Shown here: positions 55,778 to 64,000 of the stretch, in pieces
Position numbering within the stretch: position 1 is the stretch's first letter
How the letters are laid out: every line of letters starts with the position of its first letter
Assembly: GCF_024399315.1 (NCBI RefSeq)
Contig: NZ_CP075170.1
Location: forward strand, 2,790,001 to 2,854,000
Direction: 5' to 3'
Length of the DNA stretch: 64,000 bases
Origin: Chryseobacterium sp. MA9
GTDB taxonomy: Bacteria; Bacteroidota; Bacteroidia; Flavobacteriales; Weeksellaceae
Program-made: the position numbers and the translations under genes
The notes under the pieces: generated by a model
What the model was told of the DNA's origin: nothing
Database searches by the model: none
What the model saw: only the letters and a program-made list of their open reading frames with translations

Positions 55778-55918
55778 TTTATACTATATGTTTACTATTT
55801 ATCAATGAGATATTAAGTTCTGCAGGATTTAAAAATGAAATTGAATGCATCAGTCTAAAAAAGAAATTTACCTTGCACTTCAAAAGTGAAAGTAAATGAT
55901 ACTATAGATTAAAATAGA

Positions 55919-56056
55919 TTGACAGCAGAACAGATTGTTTCAGCTAACTCAATAATCATTCAGAAATTGAATCTTGCAGGAAGAAATAATTTTTCGGTCA
56001 TAGAATTACAAAAACGATACCGAAGTGGAACAGCTATCAAAGAAAAAGAATATTAA
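55919..56056 (+). pseudogene. Possible remnant of a coding sequence
   Basis: A plus-strand frame of about 45 codons reads as plausible protein (TAEQIVSANSIIIQKL, FSVIELQKRYRSG) up to a TAA at 56054. A stop lies just upstream and only a TTG could start it. Its composition is protein-like, unlike the surrounding AT-rich spacer. I do not recognise it; a decayed C-terminus is the most likely explanation. Confidence 0.3.
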
Positions 56057-56066
56057 TGAATATTTT

Positions 56067-56801
56067 TTAAGGCAATTTTGCAGCCAGACTTTCTGGTAAA
56101 AGTCTAAGAATATGATAGATAATTTTCCATTTAAAATTCGGGACAATGGTAAAGGAATTTCCTGCATTCACAATATATTTTGCCACATAATCCGGCTCCA
56201 TGATCAAGGATTCATTCAATTCTAACCCTTCATTAATCTTTGTTCTGATATAGCCAATAACCAAAGCATTTACAATGATTTTCCGGGAAGCCAATTCCTG
56301 CCTCAATCCGGCCAGAAACTGAGTAAATGCAGCCTTGGTGCTTCCGTAGACAAAATTACTTTTTCTTCCCCTTACTCCGGACAATGAAGAAAGCCCAATA
56401 ATCCTTTCCAGATTTTTATTGTTTTTATCCATTGCTATAATACTCAGGATAGAGACTCCGCCCATATAATTGACTTCCATCATTTGCTTGGCACCTCTGA
56501 AATCTGTTAATGCTTTTTGATTGTCAACTAAAAATCCTGCAGCATATATTACAATATGAGGTTTTGTGGGAAGATCAGAATAGAATTTCTGATGTGAATC
56601 AAAATCTGCAGCATCAAAATACAAAACAGAAACTTTTGAAGAGTCCAGATGATTTGAATTAATAAAGTTTTCTAAAGATGTTGTATTTCTGGAAGCAGCG
56701 ATAACCGTATATCCTTTTTCAACATATTGCTTTATACATTGTTTTGCTACATCTGAATTAGCTCCCAGAATAAGAACCGTTTTGTCTGTGTTTTGATTCA
56801 T
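56067..56801 (-). CDS. Short-chain dehydrogenase/reductase
   Basis: A 244-residue SDR-fold oxidoreductase. The cofactor motif is LGANSDVAKQC (a GxxxxxA-type variant of TGxxxGxG), VIYAAGF corresponds to NNAG, and the catalytic SSLSGVRG Ser and YGSTK Tyr/Lys are present. The hydrophobic C-terminal stretch FKWKIIYHILRLLP suggests membrane association. The sequence resembles 2-keto-pentose reductases of the DprE2 type, but the usual DprE1 partner is not adjacent. Substrate unknown. Confidence 0.85.
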   Translation of the reverse strand: MNQNTDKTVLILGANSDVAKQCIKQYVEKGYTVIAASRNTTSLENFINSNHLDSSKVSVLYFDAADFDSHQKFYSDLPTKPHIVIYAAGFLVDNQKALTDFRGAKQMMEVNYMGGVSILSIIAMDKNNKNLERIIGLSSLSGVRGRKSNFVYGSTKAAFTQFLAGLRQELASRKIIVNALVIGYIRTKINEGLELNESLIMEPDYVAKYIVNAGNSFTIVPNFKWKIIYHILRLLPESLAAKLP

Positions 56802-56896
56802 GAGACAAAGATAATTTTATTAAACACTAATGAACACAAAACTGATTAATCATCTTCATTAAATTTTGTTTCTGTTCGGTAAGTTGTATAAAAAGA

Positions 56897-56929
56897 CTGC
56901 GGCGGGTGAACTTCGTTCACCCGCCGCAG
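56897..56929 (-). terminator. GC-rich terminator of the nusB-DUF1573-yajC unit
   Basis: A 15-bp perfect stem, CTGCGGCGGGTGAAC with loop TTC, lies 21 bp past the yajC stop and is followed on the minus strand by a U-run. Its GC content is far above the surroundings. Confidence 0.85.
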
Positions 56930-56949
56930 CTAAATATTTTCAGACTGAA

Positions 56950-57312
56950 TTATTTTTTTTCTTCAGTTGCTGTTTCTTTTTTGTCATCTGCTTTATCCGC
57001 AGATTTTGTTTTATCTCCAAAACGAGATTCTGTCATTTCTCTGGAAACTGCTGCTTTTTCGAATTTCAGTTTTCCAGATAATGTTTCAATAACAAAACCA
57101 TCATCCTGAACCTGGGCAATTCTTCCGTGAAGACCTGAGGTAAGAACTACTCTTGTACCTACTTTAAGGTTTTCTTGAAAGTTCTTCTCTTGCTTCTGTT
57201 TTCTCATTTGAGGTCTTATCATCAGGAAATAAAATCCTACGAACATTACCCCCATCATGATCAGCATCATAGGTGAAGATCCACCTGCTGCCTGTAAAAA
57301 TAGTGTCAACAT
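56950..57312 (-). CDS. yajC: Preprotein translocase subunit YajC
   Basis: A 120-residue accessory subunit of the Sec-SecDF complex. A single N-terminal membrane helix (about 13-33) is followed by the family motif FYFLMIRPQMRKQKQ and a strand-rich part GTRVVLTSGLHGRIAQV. The tail is Lys/Glu/Thr rich and disordered. It follows a DUF1573 gene by 10 bp. Confidence 0.93.
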   Translation of the reverse strand: MLTLFLQAAGGSSPMMLIMMGVMFVGFYFLMIRPQMRKQKQEKNFQENLKVGTRVVLTSGLHGRIAQVQDDGFVIETLSGKLKFEKAAVSREMTESRFGDKTKSADKADDKKETATEEKK

Positions 57313-57322
57313 ATTGTGATTA

Positions 57323-57829
57323 TTATGGTTGAATGTTTGCGGTGAATGTTAATCTGATTGGAGCTTTTTCTACGTTTGCAAAAACATCTGCATATTTCTG
57401 AACGTTTCCGTCAAAGCTTGAAGAATCAAAGTGCAATGTAACTTTTCCTTTTTTACCTGGCATAATCGGCTCTTTTGTAAAATCAGGAGCAGTACATCCA
57501 CATCCTGGCTTAACTTCAGAAATGATTAAAGGATTTTTCCCGGTATTGGTAATTTCATATACGTGTTCCACTTTATCTCCTTTTTTGATTTTACCAAAAT
57601 CAAAGCTGTTTTCAGATAAAGCAACAGAAGTAGATGGTTCATTAGAAACCGGAGCAGCCGCTTCACCAGTTACAGGTGCTGCTGCAGAATCAGTGGTTAC
57701 CGGAGCCGCAACAGCTGTTGAATCAGTAGTTGCAGTTTCAGCACTTTGAGTTTCTTTGTTTTCTTTTTTACATGAAACTAACCCAAAGCCTATAATAGAC
57801 AAGGCGATAATTGATAACGTCTTTTTCAT
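57323..57829 (-). CDS. DUF1573-domain lipoprotein
   Basis: A 168-residue lipoprotein (Cys20 in GLVSCKKENK). A Thr/Ala/Val/Pro-rich linker (about 28-65) leads to an Ig-like DUF1573 domain (about 70-165) with FDFGKIKKGDKVEHVYEITN and the PGCGCTAPDFTKEPI motif. Two cysteines in this motif may bind metal or form a disulfide. Function unknown; it is encoded between nusB and yajC, probably in one transcript. Confidence 0.85.
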   Translation of the reverse strand: MKKTLSIIALSIIGFGLVSCKKENKETQSAETATTDSTAVAAPVTTDSAAAPVTGEAAAPVSNEPSTSVALSENSFDFGKIKKGDKVEHVYEITNTGKNPLIISEVKPGCGCTAPDFTKEPIMPGKKGKVTLHFDSSSFDGNVQKYADVFANVEKAPIRLTFTANIQP

Positions 57830-57830
57830 T

Positions 57831-58736
57831 TTATATTCTATTTTGATCTTTACAATATTTATCTAAAATACCATTGATGAAGATATTGGAACGGTCAGTA
57901 GCAAATACTTTTGCAATTTCAATATATTCATTAATAATAACTCTTGAAGGCGTGAAGGCAAAATTATCAAGTTCCGCAATCGCTGTAGACAAAATTACTT
58001 TATCCATTAAAGAAACTCTTTCCAGATCCCAGTTTTCAAGTCTTTCTCCCAGTTTCTTTTCATTGTTTTCCCAGTTGTTCAAAGTATCTCTCAACAATTT
58101 TGCAGCGAAAGTCTTATCCTCCTCATCTTTAATCATTTTAATTAAAGTTCTGCTTTCTTCATCTTCTCTCAGGAAACCGATTGTTTTTTGTACCATGGAG
58201 TTGGCAATGTGGATATCATCATACCATGAAAGTTCTTTATCTCCCAGATAATCATGAAAATCTTCATTTTCAGCGATATATCTTAAAAATAATTTTCCGA
58301 TAAATTTCTGATCTTCTTCAAAAGAGTATCCCTCTTCTTTCATGAAATCCTGGTAACGCTTTCCAGCAGTGATTCTTTGGAAAGTTTTTACCAATAGGTC
58401 ATCATGCATATCCCATTTCAACTGCTTATGCTGGCCTGTAAAAAATAATCTTTCAGGATTTTCTTCCAGTTTAAGCAATACTTGGTTGTTGATGAATTTT
58501 TGGTTAGGATTAATATCAGCATCAGTTTTAAGAAATTTGTTCTTACCAATCTCGATCTGGTTCTCTGCCAAATCTTTCAGACCCACCAAAAAATTGAGCT
58601 GATAGATGTATAGATAATAGATTTTCTCTATCCCGGCAAACATGTTTTTCTCTAAAACATCAAACTTTACAGGATTTTGGTAGTATGAATACACTGTCTG
58701 TACTACTTTTTCACGGATTTGTCGTCTTCCTAACAT
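57831..58736 (-). CDS. nusB: Transcription antitermination factor NusB
   Basis: A 301-residue protein whose start (MLGRRQIREKVVQTVYSYYQ) and C-terminal third (about 205-300, with VILSTAIAELD and PSRVIINEYIEIAKVFATDRSNIFINGILD) match NusB. The family's usual length is about 140, but Bacteroidota versions carry a long inserted region, as here. It supports rRNA antitermination with NusE. It is 1 bp from the DUF1573 gene. Confidence 0.92.
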   Translation of the reverse strand: MLGRRQIREKVVQTVYSYYQNPVKFDVLEKNMFAGIEKIYYLYIYQLNFLVGLKDLAENQIEIGKNKFLKTDADINPNQKFINNQVLLKLEENPERLFFTGQHKQLKWDMHDDLLVKTFQRITAGKRYQDFMKEEGYSFEEDQKFIGKLFLRYIAENEDFHDYLGDKELSWYDDIHIANSMVQKTIGFLREDEESRTLIKMIKDEEDKTFAAKLLRDTLNNWENNEKKLGERLENWDLERVSLMDKVILSTAIAELDNFAFTPSRVIINEYIEIAKVFATDRSNIFINGILDKYCKDQNRI

Positions 58737-58758
58737 TCAAAGAGCTTTTTTATGGGTG

Positions 58759-58766
58759 CAAAGATA
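58759..58766 (-). promoter_or_regulatory. nusB -7 box (TATCTTTG)
   Basis: TAnnTTTG match on the minus strand, 22 bp before the nusB start. Confidence 0.55.
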
Positions 58767-58810
58767 CAAAATTTAAAATTGATGAAATTCGTAGTGTGAT
58801 GACATTTTTG

Positions 58811-58818
58811 TAATTTTG
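58811..58818 (+). promoter_or_regulatory. -7 box (TAATTTTG) for the ABC exporter
   Basis: TAnnTTTG match that ends 9 bp before the ATG at 58828, implying a leader of only a few bases. Confidence 0.5.
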
Positions 58819-58827
58819 TCAAACTAT

Positions 58828-60489
58828 ATGAAAGCGCTAAAAACCTTAAACCCCTATTTTTGGAAACACAAAATACTTTTGTTTTGGGGGGTACTATTTA
58901 TCATTGCCAGTAATTTCTTTAATATATATAAGGTTCAGTTTGTAGGAAAATCTGTAGATGAGCTGACAAAAAATGGAAACCTTGGCTTCAACCATCAGGT
59001 TTTGATCTATGTTGGAATTATTGTTGGATGTTCCCTTTTGACCGGATTTTTTACCTTTATGATGAGGCAGACCATCATTGTGGCTTCCAGGAGGATAGAA
59101 TATGAGCTTAAAAATAAAATTTACAGACATTACCAGGATTTATCTTTAACAGATTATAAGCAGACCACTATTGGAGATTTAATGAACAGGCTAAGTGAAG
59201 ATGTTGTGGCAGTGAGAATGTATCTTGGTCCGGGTGTCATGTATGTAGCCAACCTGATTGTGCTGGTGCTGATCACTGCTATTTACATGGTAAAAACGGA
59301 TGCTTCTATGACTTTATGGACTTTGCTTCCTCTTCCGATTTTATCTTATGCTATATATAAGGTAAGTTCAATTATTAATAAGAAGTCGAAGATTATGCAG
59401 AAAAGCCAGTCTGCGATTTCAACTTTTGTTCAGGACAGTTTTTCCGGAATTCGTGTGGTAAAATTCTTTGCCAGAGAGAAATACATTGAAAAAAACTATG
59501 GCATTAAAGTAACAGATTATCAGAATAAGGCACTGGACCTTGCAAAAACAGAGGCTTATTTCTTTACTATTATTCTTTTTGTAATCGGATTATTGAATGT
59601 GGCAGTTATATGGATTGGCGGTTCTAAATATATTGCAGGTGAATTAAGCATTGGAAAAATTGCAGATTTCTTCATGTATATCAACACATTGATCTTCCCA
59701 TTCTCTATGGTTGGGTGGGTAACTTCTGTGAACCAGAGAGCTGAAGCATCCATGCAAAGAATCAATGAATTCATGGATAAGAAATCGGAAATCATTAATA
59801 CTAATTTCGAAAACTACCCTATCAAAGGAGATATAGAATTCAGGAATGTTTCTTATGTATATCCTAATACAGGAATTAAAGCACTGGATAATCTAAGTTT
59901 TAAAGTAAAAGCCGGAGAATCTTTAGCTATTATGGGTAAAACAGGAAGCGGAAAATCAACCATAGCCCTGCTCTTATGCAGGTTGATAGATCCCAGCGAG
60001 GGAGAGATTTTGATTGACGGTAAAAACCTGAAAGACCATAATCTGAGCAACTACAGAAACTTCATTGGATATATTCCTCAGGAGAGCTATTTATTCTCTG
60101 ATTCTATAGAAAATAATATAGGTTTTGCCATTGATCACCCTTCTCATGAAAAAGTGGTAGAATATTCAAATATTGCAGATGTTCACAAGAATATTGTAGA
60201 GTTTAAAGAGCAATATAAAACACTTGTAGGTGAACGCGGAGTAATGCTTTCGGGAGGACAAAAGCAAAGAATTTGTATTGCAAGAGCCTTAATTAAAGAC
60301 CCGAATATCATCATTTTTGACGATTCATTGTCTGCTTTAGACACCGAAACTGAGCAGAATATTCTGGAAAATATCGATAAAAAAATAAGTAACGCTACTT
60401 CCATAATCATCACACACAGAGAGTCTAGCGCTCAAAAAGCCGATCAAATTATCAACCTTACGGAAATTGCCAATTCTGTAACCGCTTAG
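58828..60489 (+). CDS. ABC transporter, fused permease and ATPase (exporter type)
   Basis: A 553-residue half-size ABC exporter. The ATG at 58828 (MKALKTLNPYFW) is preferred over an upstream TTG. Six membrane helices (about 15-300) are followed by a nucleotide-binding domain with Walker A GKTGSGKST, ABC signature LSGGQKQR, Walker B IIIFDDSLSALD and the H-loop ITHRES. It should act as a homodimer or pair with an unseen partner. The substrate is unknown; lipids or drugs are typical. Confidence 0.94.
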   Translation: MKALKTLNPYFWKHKILLFWGVLFIIASNFFNIYKVQFVGKSVDELTKNGNLGFNHQVLIYVGIIVGCSLLTGFFTFMMRQTIIVASRRIEYELKNKIYRHYQDLSLTDYKQTTIGDLMNRLSEDVVAVRMYLGPGVMYVANLIVLVLITAIYMVKTDASMTLWTLLPLPILSYAIYKVSSIINKKSKIMQKSQSAISTFVQDSFSGIRVVKFFAREKYIEKNYGIKVTDYQNKALDLAKTEAYFFTIILFVIGLLNVAVIWIGGSKYIAGELSIGKIADFFMYINTLIFPFSMVGWVTSVNQRAEASMQRINEFMDKKSEIINTNFENYPIKGDIEFRNVSYVYPNTGIKALDNLSFKVKAGESLAIMGKTGSGKSTIALLLCRLIDPSEGEILIDGKNLKDHNLSNYRNFIGYIPQESYLFSDSIENNIGFAIDHPSHEKVVEYSNIADVHKNIVEFKEQYKTLVGERGVMLSGGQKQRICIARALIKDPNIIIFDDSLSALDTETEQNILENIDKKISNATSIIITHRESSAQKADQIINLTEIANSVTA

Positions 60490-60528
60490 CCGTTTCGTTC
60501 TCAATTGTTAAATAAATCATAAAAAAAA

Positions 60529-60559
60529 TTTTGTGATTAAAAGAATTCTTTTATATTTG
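60529..60559 (+). promoter_or_regulatory. Promoter of the PUR-domain gene
   Basis: TTTTG (60529-60533) and TATATTTG (60552-60559) are separated by 18 bp, the best two-part match in the window to the Bacteroidota TTTG / TAnnTTTG consensus. It lies 29 bp before the start codon. Confidence 0.65.
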
Positions 60560-60588
60560 TTCTTAACAAGATTAAAAAATATCTAACA

Positions 60589-60924
60589 ATGAGTGAATAC
60601 AAGGAACGCCATGAAAATGAGATTTTCACGAAGGTGTTAAAAGCAGGGAGAAGAACTTATTTCTTTGATGTGCGTGAGACGAAAGCAGGAGATTATTATC
60701 TTACAATCACTGAGAGTAAGAAAAATTTCGGAGAGAATGGGGAAGCTACATTCGAGAAGCATAAAATTTACCTTTATAAGGAAGATTTTAAGAGTTTCCA
60801 GGAGATGTTTAATGAGTCCACAGATTTCATCATTAATGAAAAGGGTGAGGATGTAATTTCAGAAAAACATGATAAAGACTTCAAAAGCAAATCATTCACA
60901 ATTGATTCTGACGACGAAGTTTAA
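60589..60924 (+). CDS. PUR-family (DUF3276) nucleic acid-binding protein
   Basis: A 111-residue protein of the DUF3276 family, structural relatives of the eukaryotic Pur-alpha repeat that binds single-stranded nucleic acids. Family features are NEIFTKVLKAGRRTYFFDVRETK at the start, DYYLTITESKK in the second strand group and HKIYLYKEDFKSF in the helix. The tail is acidic. The gene has a strong promoter and its own terminator, suggesting high expression. Confidence 0.88.
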   Translation: MSEYKERHENEIFTKVLKAGRRTYFFDVRETKAGDYYLTITESKKNFGENGEATFEKHKIYLYKEDFKSFQEMFNESTDFIINEKGEDVISEKHDKDFKSKSFTIDSDDEV

Positions 60925-60944
60925 AAAAGAATATCTAAAAACAC

Positions 60945-60970
60945 AAGCATCTGAAAAAGATGCTTTTTTT
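60945..60970 (+). terminator. Terminator of the PUR-domain gene
   Basis: AAGCATCT and AGATGCTT form an 8-bp stem with loop GAAAA, then T-residues. Confidence 0.85.
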
Positions 60971-61112
60971 ATGCTCTAAAATCAGGCAATTTATATGCAA
61001 TCTTGTAGTAAGTAGTAACAATAGATATAATAGTAAAATTGGATATTTTGAAGAGTTTTTTCATTGATTCTGACTAAACAAACATAACAGATTCAATCAT
61101 CAAACCATTAAT

Positions 61113-61245
61113 TTATTTTTCAAGAACTTAAAAGAGAACCATTTTTATGCACTGGCTTACAAATTACAAGCATATGATGGAAAAAAGCTTTTAAAAAGAG
61201 TATGAAAAAGAAGTGCCCGTTATTATTGAAACAGATATAAAATAA
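61113..61245 (+). pseudogene. Possible frameshifted gene remnant
   Basis: One plus-strand frame reads NLKENHFYALAYKLQAYDGK up to a TGA at 61203; a second frame continues as EYEKEVPVIIETDIK to a TAA at 61243. Joined by one frameshift they make a continuous, protein-like sequence with no convincing start. I do not recognise the family. The rest of 60971-61112 holds nothing clear. Confidence 0.35.
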
Positions 61246-61246
61246 A

Positions 61247-61273
61247 AAAGTACACTTTTAAAAAGTGTACTTT
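61247..61273 (-). terminator. Terminator of tRNA-His
   Basis: AAAGTACACTTTT pairs with AAAAGTGTACTTT; on the minus strand it directly follows the tRNA and ends in T-residues. Confidence 0.85.
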
Positions 61274-61278
61274 CTTTG

Positions 61279-61353
<75 letters not shown>

Positions 61354-61388
61354 GTTTTGTGAGTGCAAATATAGAACATTTTCCTCAA

Positions 61389-62108
61389 CTACCAAACAAT
61401 TCCATCAAAATTTTTCAAAGAAATTAACTTCTCAGACGTAAATCCCTCAGCGTAAGTAACTCCCGATAACCGCCCTAAATCCTGTGCACGGTAAGTTAAG
61501 CTCTCATAAAAGTCTTTTGTTGTAATCGGAGTTTCTGGTTCTTTAGAATCCGGATCATAAAACTGAGTTTTATAAGCCATACACGATGCTATTTTTGTGC
61601 CCAGAAATTCAGAAATATCAATAACAAACTCTGGCTTGATATCTTTCCACTGAATATAATGAAAAATGTGCTTAGGTCTCCACACCTCCTGATTCTCTCC
61701 TTCTTCTACAGTTTCTATTTTTCTCAGTCCGGACAAAAAGCACGCATCCGACACTAATTTCGCTCCTTTTGCATGATCTGGATGCCTATCATCAATAGCA
61801 TTAGCTAACACAATTTCCGGGCGGTATTTGCGAATCATTTTTACGATCCTCATTTGGTATTCTTCAGAGTTTATTAGAAAGCCATCTTTCATTCCAAGAT
61901 TCTCTCTTGCTGAAAGTCCCAAAATTTTAGCAGCCTCTGCCGCTTCTGCCTTTCTTGTTTCATCTGTACCTCTTGTTCCGAGTTCTCCTCTTGTAAGATC
62001 TACAACTACACATTTTTTACCCTCTGAAACCATTTTAGCAATAGTTCCGCCACATCCCAGCTCTACATCGTCAGGATGTGCTCCAAAAGCAAGTATATCA
62101 GTTTTCAT
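61389..62108 (-). CDS. bshB1: Bacillithiol biosynthesis deacetylase BshB1
   Basis: A LmbE/PIG-L-type deacetylase, 239 residues from the Met at 62108 (MKTDILAFGAHPDD). It removes the acetyl group from N-acetylglucosaminyl-malate in bacillithiol synthesis. Metal-binding AHPDDVELGCGG near the N-terminus, the DLTRGELGTRGT segment and the late DDRHPDHAKGA motif match the BshB1 group. bshA and bshC are not in the window. The upstream Met at 62117 lies inside the predicted -7 box. Confidence 0.92.
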   Translation of the reverse strand: MKTDILAFGAHPDDVELGCGGTIAKMVSEGKKCVVVDLTRGELGTRGTDETRKAEAAEAAKILGLSARENLGMKDGFLINSEEYQMRIVKMIRKYRPEIVLANAIDDRHPDHAKGAKLVSDACFLSGLRKIETVEEGENQEVWRPKHIFHYIQWKDIKPEFVIDISEFLGTKIASCMAYKTQFYDPDSKEPETPITTKDFYESLTYRAQDLGRLSGVTYAEGFTSEKLISLKNFDGIVW

Positions 62109-62114
62109 ATAATT

Positions 62115-62122
62115 CAAAGATA
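62115..62122 (-). promoter_or_regulatory. bshB1 -7 box (TATCTTTG)
   Basis: TAnnTTTG match on the minus strand, ending only 6 bp before the chosen ATG, which suggests a near-leaderless transcript. Confidence 0.45.
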
Positions 62123-62133
62123 AGTTTAAAATA

Positions 62134-62166
62134 AAAACTTCCCAAACATTACGAATGGGAAGTTTT
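62134..62166 (-). terminator. Terminator of the TPR gene
   Basis: AAAACTTCCCA and TGGGAAGTTTT form an 11-bp stem; on the minus strand a U-run follows. It lies 25 bp past the TPR gene stop. Confidence 0.85.
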
Positions 62167-62190
62167 AATATCTATAATTTACATTTTAAA

Positions 62191-63825
62191 TTACTTATTG
62201 ATCTCTGCATTTAATTTTACAGCATCCTGATAAGTAGGATCTAACTGTAAAGACTTAGCAACATAATCTTTCGCTTTTGCAGCATCAGAATCTTTGCTCA
62301 TGTATGCTACAGCGAAGTAAGCATAAGCAAGAGTTTGCTTGTTAGCTTCCTGGTCTGCCGGTTTTACTGTACTGATGAATTTCTCATAAGCTAATTTTGC
62401 TGCTTCATTATTCCCAGCTTGTTGGTAAGAATATCCCTGGCTGTAATATGCCGGTGCCCAATCTGGAAGAAGAGCAGACATTTTTTGCCATGTAAGAATT
62501 GCTCCGTTCCAGTTTTTAACATCCTGATAAGCTGTTGCCAACTTGAATAATGCATCAGAATCCTGACTATTAGCAGCAACCTGCTTTTTCAATGCTTCAA
62601 TTGTAGGGTTTGTAGGTCCTTTATCAGCTTCAGCCTGAGAAGCACCACCACCTCCAGCGATGTTAGCTAATTCAAGATCCCATTTCATTGTTTCATCTTT
62701 TGCAGCTTTTGCAATAGCAACTTTCTGCTGAGATTCAGCCATTAAAGCTGATTTTTTAGCAGCATCTTTTTCGTCTTTTGCTAAACCTGCAGCAATAAGC
62801 CCTTGTAAACCTTGGTCAGCAGGCTGTATTCTTGTCTTTTCAGCTTGAGAAGCGAAAGTATCCATGTTCTGCTTAGCATCTGCATAGTTTTTATCTGCAT
62901 ATGCCTGATAAGCTCTTAATTTGAACTTAATAGGGTCTTCAATTTTATCAAAGATTTTATCCAAAACAGTTTTAGAATTTGCGTAGTCTTCATTTGTGAA
63001 GTATAATTTTGCAATTTCTAACTGAGTATATGGATCTTCGTCAGCGTATTTTGTATAGTTGATAAGGTCTTGTGTTGCTTTTGCATTCTGCTGATATCTG
63101 ATATCATAACCAGCCAATGCTTTATAGGCAGGAGCATAAGTAGCATCTACACCAATAGCTTTATCAATGTTCTGCTTAGCTTGCTGCCATTGTTGTGCTG
63201 CCATCCACAAAGTTGCCATTCTTGTATAAACGGACGCTTTATTTTTAGCAGTAGGTAATGCTTTATCATAAGCAGACATAGCCTCTCCCGGCATTCTTTT
63301 TAATCTGTAAGCATCTCCTAATGTATAATAATAATGTGCAGGAACACCTTTTTTCTCAGCTTTCTCAATTGCCTTAGTCAAAAACTGGATAGCAAGATCA
63401 GGTGAACTGTTCTTTTCGAATAAAGTTAAAGCTTCCGCAGCTCTGAACAGAACTTCAGCATCTTTTTCTCTGGAATCAGTTACTACTTTCTGAATTTCAG
63501 CTACAGCATTTTTATCGCCTTTACCTAATTTAACAGCAGCTAAACCGATTTTGTTAAGATAGCTTTTTGCATCAGCAGCTAATCCTTTGTTGAAGCTTTC
63601 AGTTGCTTTAGCATAATCTGGTTCTCCCTGTCTTAAGAAAGTATTTCCCAAATAGAAGTAGTTTTCAGCTGTAGGCTCTTTAGCGATCATTTCAGTGAAA
63701 TTTGTTTTTGCCTGAGCAAATTTATCACTGTCTATACTGTTGATACCATCCTGCAATGTTTGTGCAGAGGCAAAACCGGTAAAAAATACCACGGCTGCTC
63801 CAAAAGCAATCTTCTTTACATTCAT
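62191..63825 (-). CDS. Exported tetratricopeptide-repeat protein
   Basis: The start is set at 63825 (MNVKKIAFGAAVVFFTGFASAQ), which gives a clean signal peptide; Met codons at 63831 and 63843 are also possible. The mature protein (about 525 residues) is almost entirely TPR helices, with repeats near 28-130, 150-300 and 410-540 (for example PAYYSQGYSYQQAGNNEAAKL). It is periplasmic or membrane-associated and probably acts as a scaffold. It follows the partial gene at the window edge in the same direction. Confidence 0.88.
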   Translation of the reverse strand: MNVKKIAFGAAVVFFTGFASAQTLQDGINSIDSDKFAQAKTNFTEMIAKEPTAENYFYLGNTFLRQGEPDYAKATESFNKGLAADAKSYLNKIGLAAVKLGKGDKNAVAEIQKVVTDSREKDAEVLFRAAEALTLFEKNSSPDLAIQFLTKAIEKAEKKGVPAHYYYTLGDAYRLKRMPGEAMSAYDKALPTAKNKASVYTRMATLWMAAQQWQQAKQNIDKAIGVDATYAPAYKALAGYDIRYQQNAKATQDLINYTKYADEDPYTQLEIAKLYFTNEDYANSKTVLDKIFDKIEDPIKFKLRAYQAYADKNYADAKQNMDTFASQAEKTRIQPADQGLQGLIAAGLAKDEKDAAKKSALMAESQQKVAIAKAAKDETMKWDLELANIAGGGGASQAEADKGPTNPTIEALKKQVAANSQDSDALFKLATAYQDVKNWNGAILTWQKMSALLPDWAPAYYSQGYSYQQAGNNEAAKLAYEKFISTVKPADQEANKQTLAYAYFAVAYMSKDSDAAKAKDYVAKSLQLDPTYQDAVKLNAEINK

Positions 63826-63934
63826 ATTCATTATATCTTTCATTTTATATTTTCTAATAATTGAGTTATATTCTACACAATTTTCAGACCAAATCAATAT
63901 TTTTAACAAGGCTAAATTGTGAATTTAATATTTT

Positions 63935-64000
63935 TTAACGCATCTGAACTTCTCTCTTATAAATGTTATAAGGCTGCAGACCTTCTTTCTGCACAATTTT
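63935..64000 (-). CDS. C-terminus of a further gene (possibly PstS-like), cut by the window edge
   Basis: The last 21 codons of a minus-strand gene are visible: KIVQKEGLQPYNIYKREVQM, Arg, then TAA at 63935. The ending resembles the GQ(K/R)I...G-L-P...RE(V/I) tail of PstS-like substrate-binding proteins, which often precede a TPR gene in flavobacteria, but the piece is too short for certainty. Confidence 0.45.
   Translation of the reverse strand, partial: KIVQKEGLQPYNIYKREVQMR

Noticed and set aside
57831..58736. NusB of twice the usual length considered as a fusion
   Set aside because: The long inserted region is, to my knowledge, normal for Bacteroidota NusB.

Overview
The window looks like a chromosomal segment of a low-GC Bacteroidota, class Flavobacteriia, most like Chryseobacterium or a close relative in the Weeksellaceae. 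The reasons are T9SS C-terminal sorting domains, GEVED/fibronectin surface proteins, many TAnnTTTG (-7) promoter boxes with almost no Shine-Dalgarno sequences, a B-type Sdh operon, PUR-domain DUF3276, a DUF6452/DUF6048 pair beside rlmD, a 39-residue ribosomal protein Thx, and a bacillithiol gene. The genus is inferred from gene content; no 16S rRNA is present.

Region 1 (1 to about 7.0 kb) is the right end of an integrated element, all on the minus strand. It holds a type II restriction-modification pair, a VirE_N-like protein, a small unknown protein, two excisionase-type helix-turn-helix proteins and a tyrosine integrase. Just beyond the integrase lies a stub resembling the 3' end of a tRNA or tmRNA, followed by a strong terminator; this is the likely attachment site. 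The left end is outside the window.

Region 2 (7.1-19.5 kb) is mostly housekeeping: a small lipoprotein, the chain acpP-fabF-rnc-(IPExxxVDY)-pyk, an aldehyde dehydrogenase, histidine-degradation genes hutG and hutI, ruvB, a PaiB-like flavoprotein, a metallo-beta-lactamase-fold hydrolase and coaE. Region 3 (19.5-28.7 kb) encodes surface and secreted proteins: a 1476-residue FN3/GEVED protein, a reprolysin-like metalloprotease (both with T9SS tails), a decayed third T9SS tail, and the DUF6048/DUF6452 pair. Region 4 (28.8-44.3 kb) has rlmD, a thioredoxin-fold lipoprotein without active-site cysteines, sdhCAB, comEC, a GH99-like glycosidase, lpxB, DUF2480, a DUF2723 membrane protein, DUF937, thx and a MATE pump. 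Region 5 (44.4-64 kb) has aspS, a stand-alone CTP-synthase-like amidotransferase, an astacin/ricin-lectin lipoprotein, purA, a Crp/Fnr regulator, Ku and DNA ligase D (NHEJ), an MscS channel, an SDR enzyme, nusB-DUF1573-yajC, an ABC exporter, the PUR protein, tRNA-His, bshB1, a TPR protein and the C-terminus of a further gene.

The most notable observations are: a ten-A run that separates the phosphoesterase domain of DNA ligase D from its ligase-polymerase domains by one reading frame, with the downstream frame open through the junction; two 14-bp palindromes flanking the Crp/Fnr gene that differ only by symmetric compensatory changes; the tRNA/tmRNA-like attachment scar; the decayed T9SS tail; and the thioredoxin-like protein lacking CxxC. 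I found no CRISPR array, rRNA operon or insertion sequence. I do not see a clearly new multi-gene system; the unknown part of the integrated element and the Crp/Fnr-Ku-LigD neighbourhood deserve the most attention.
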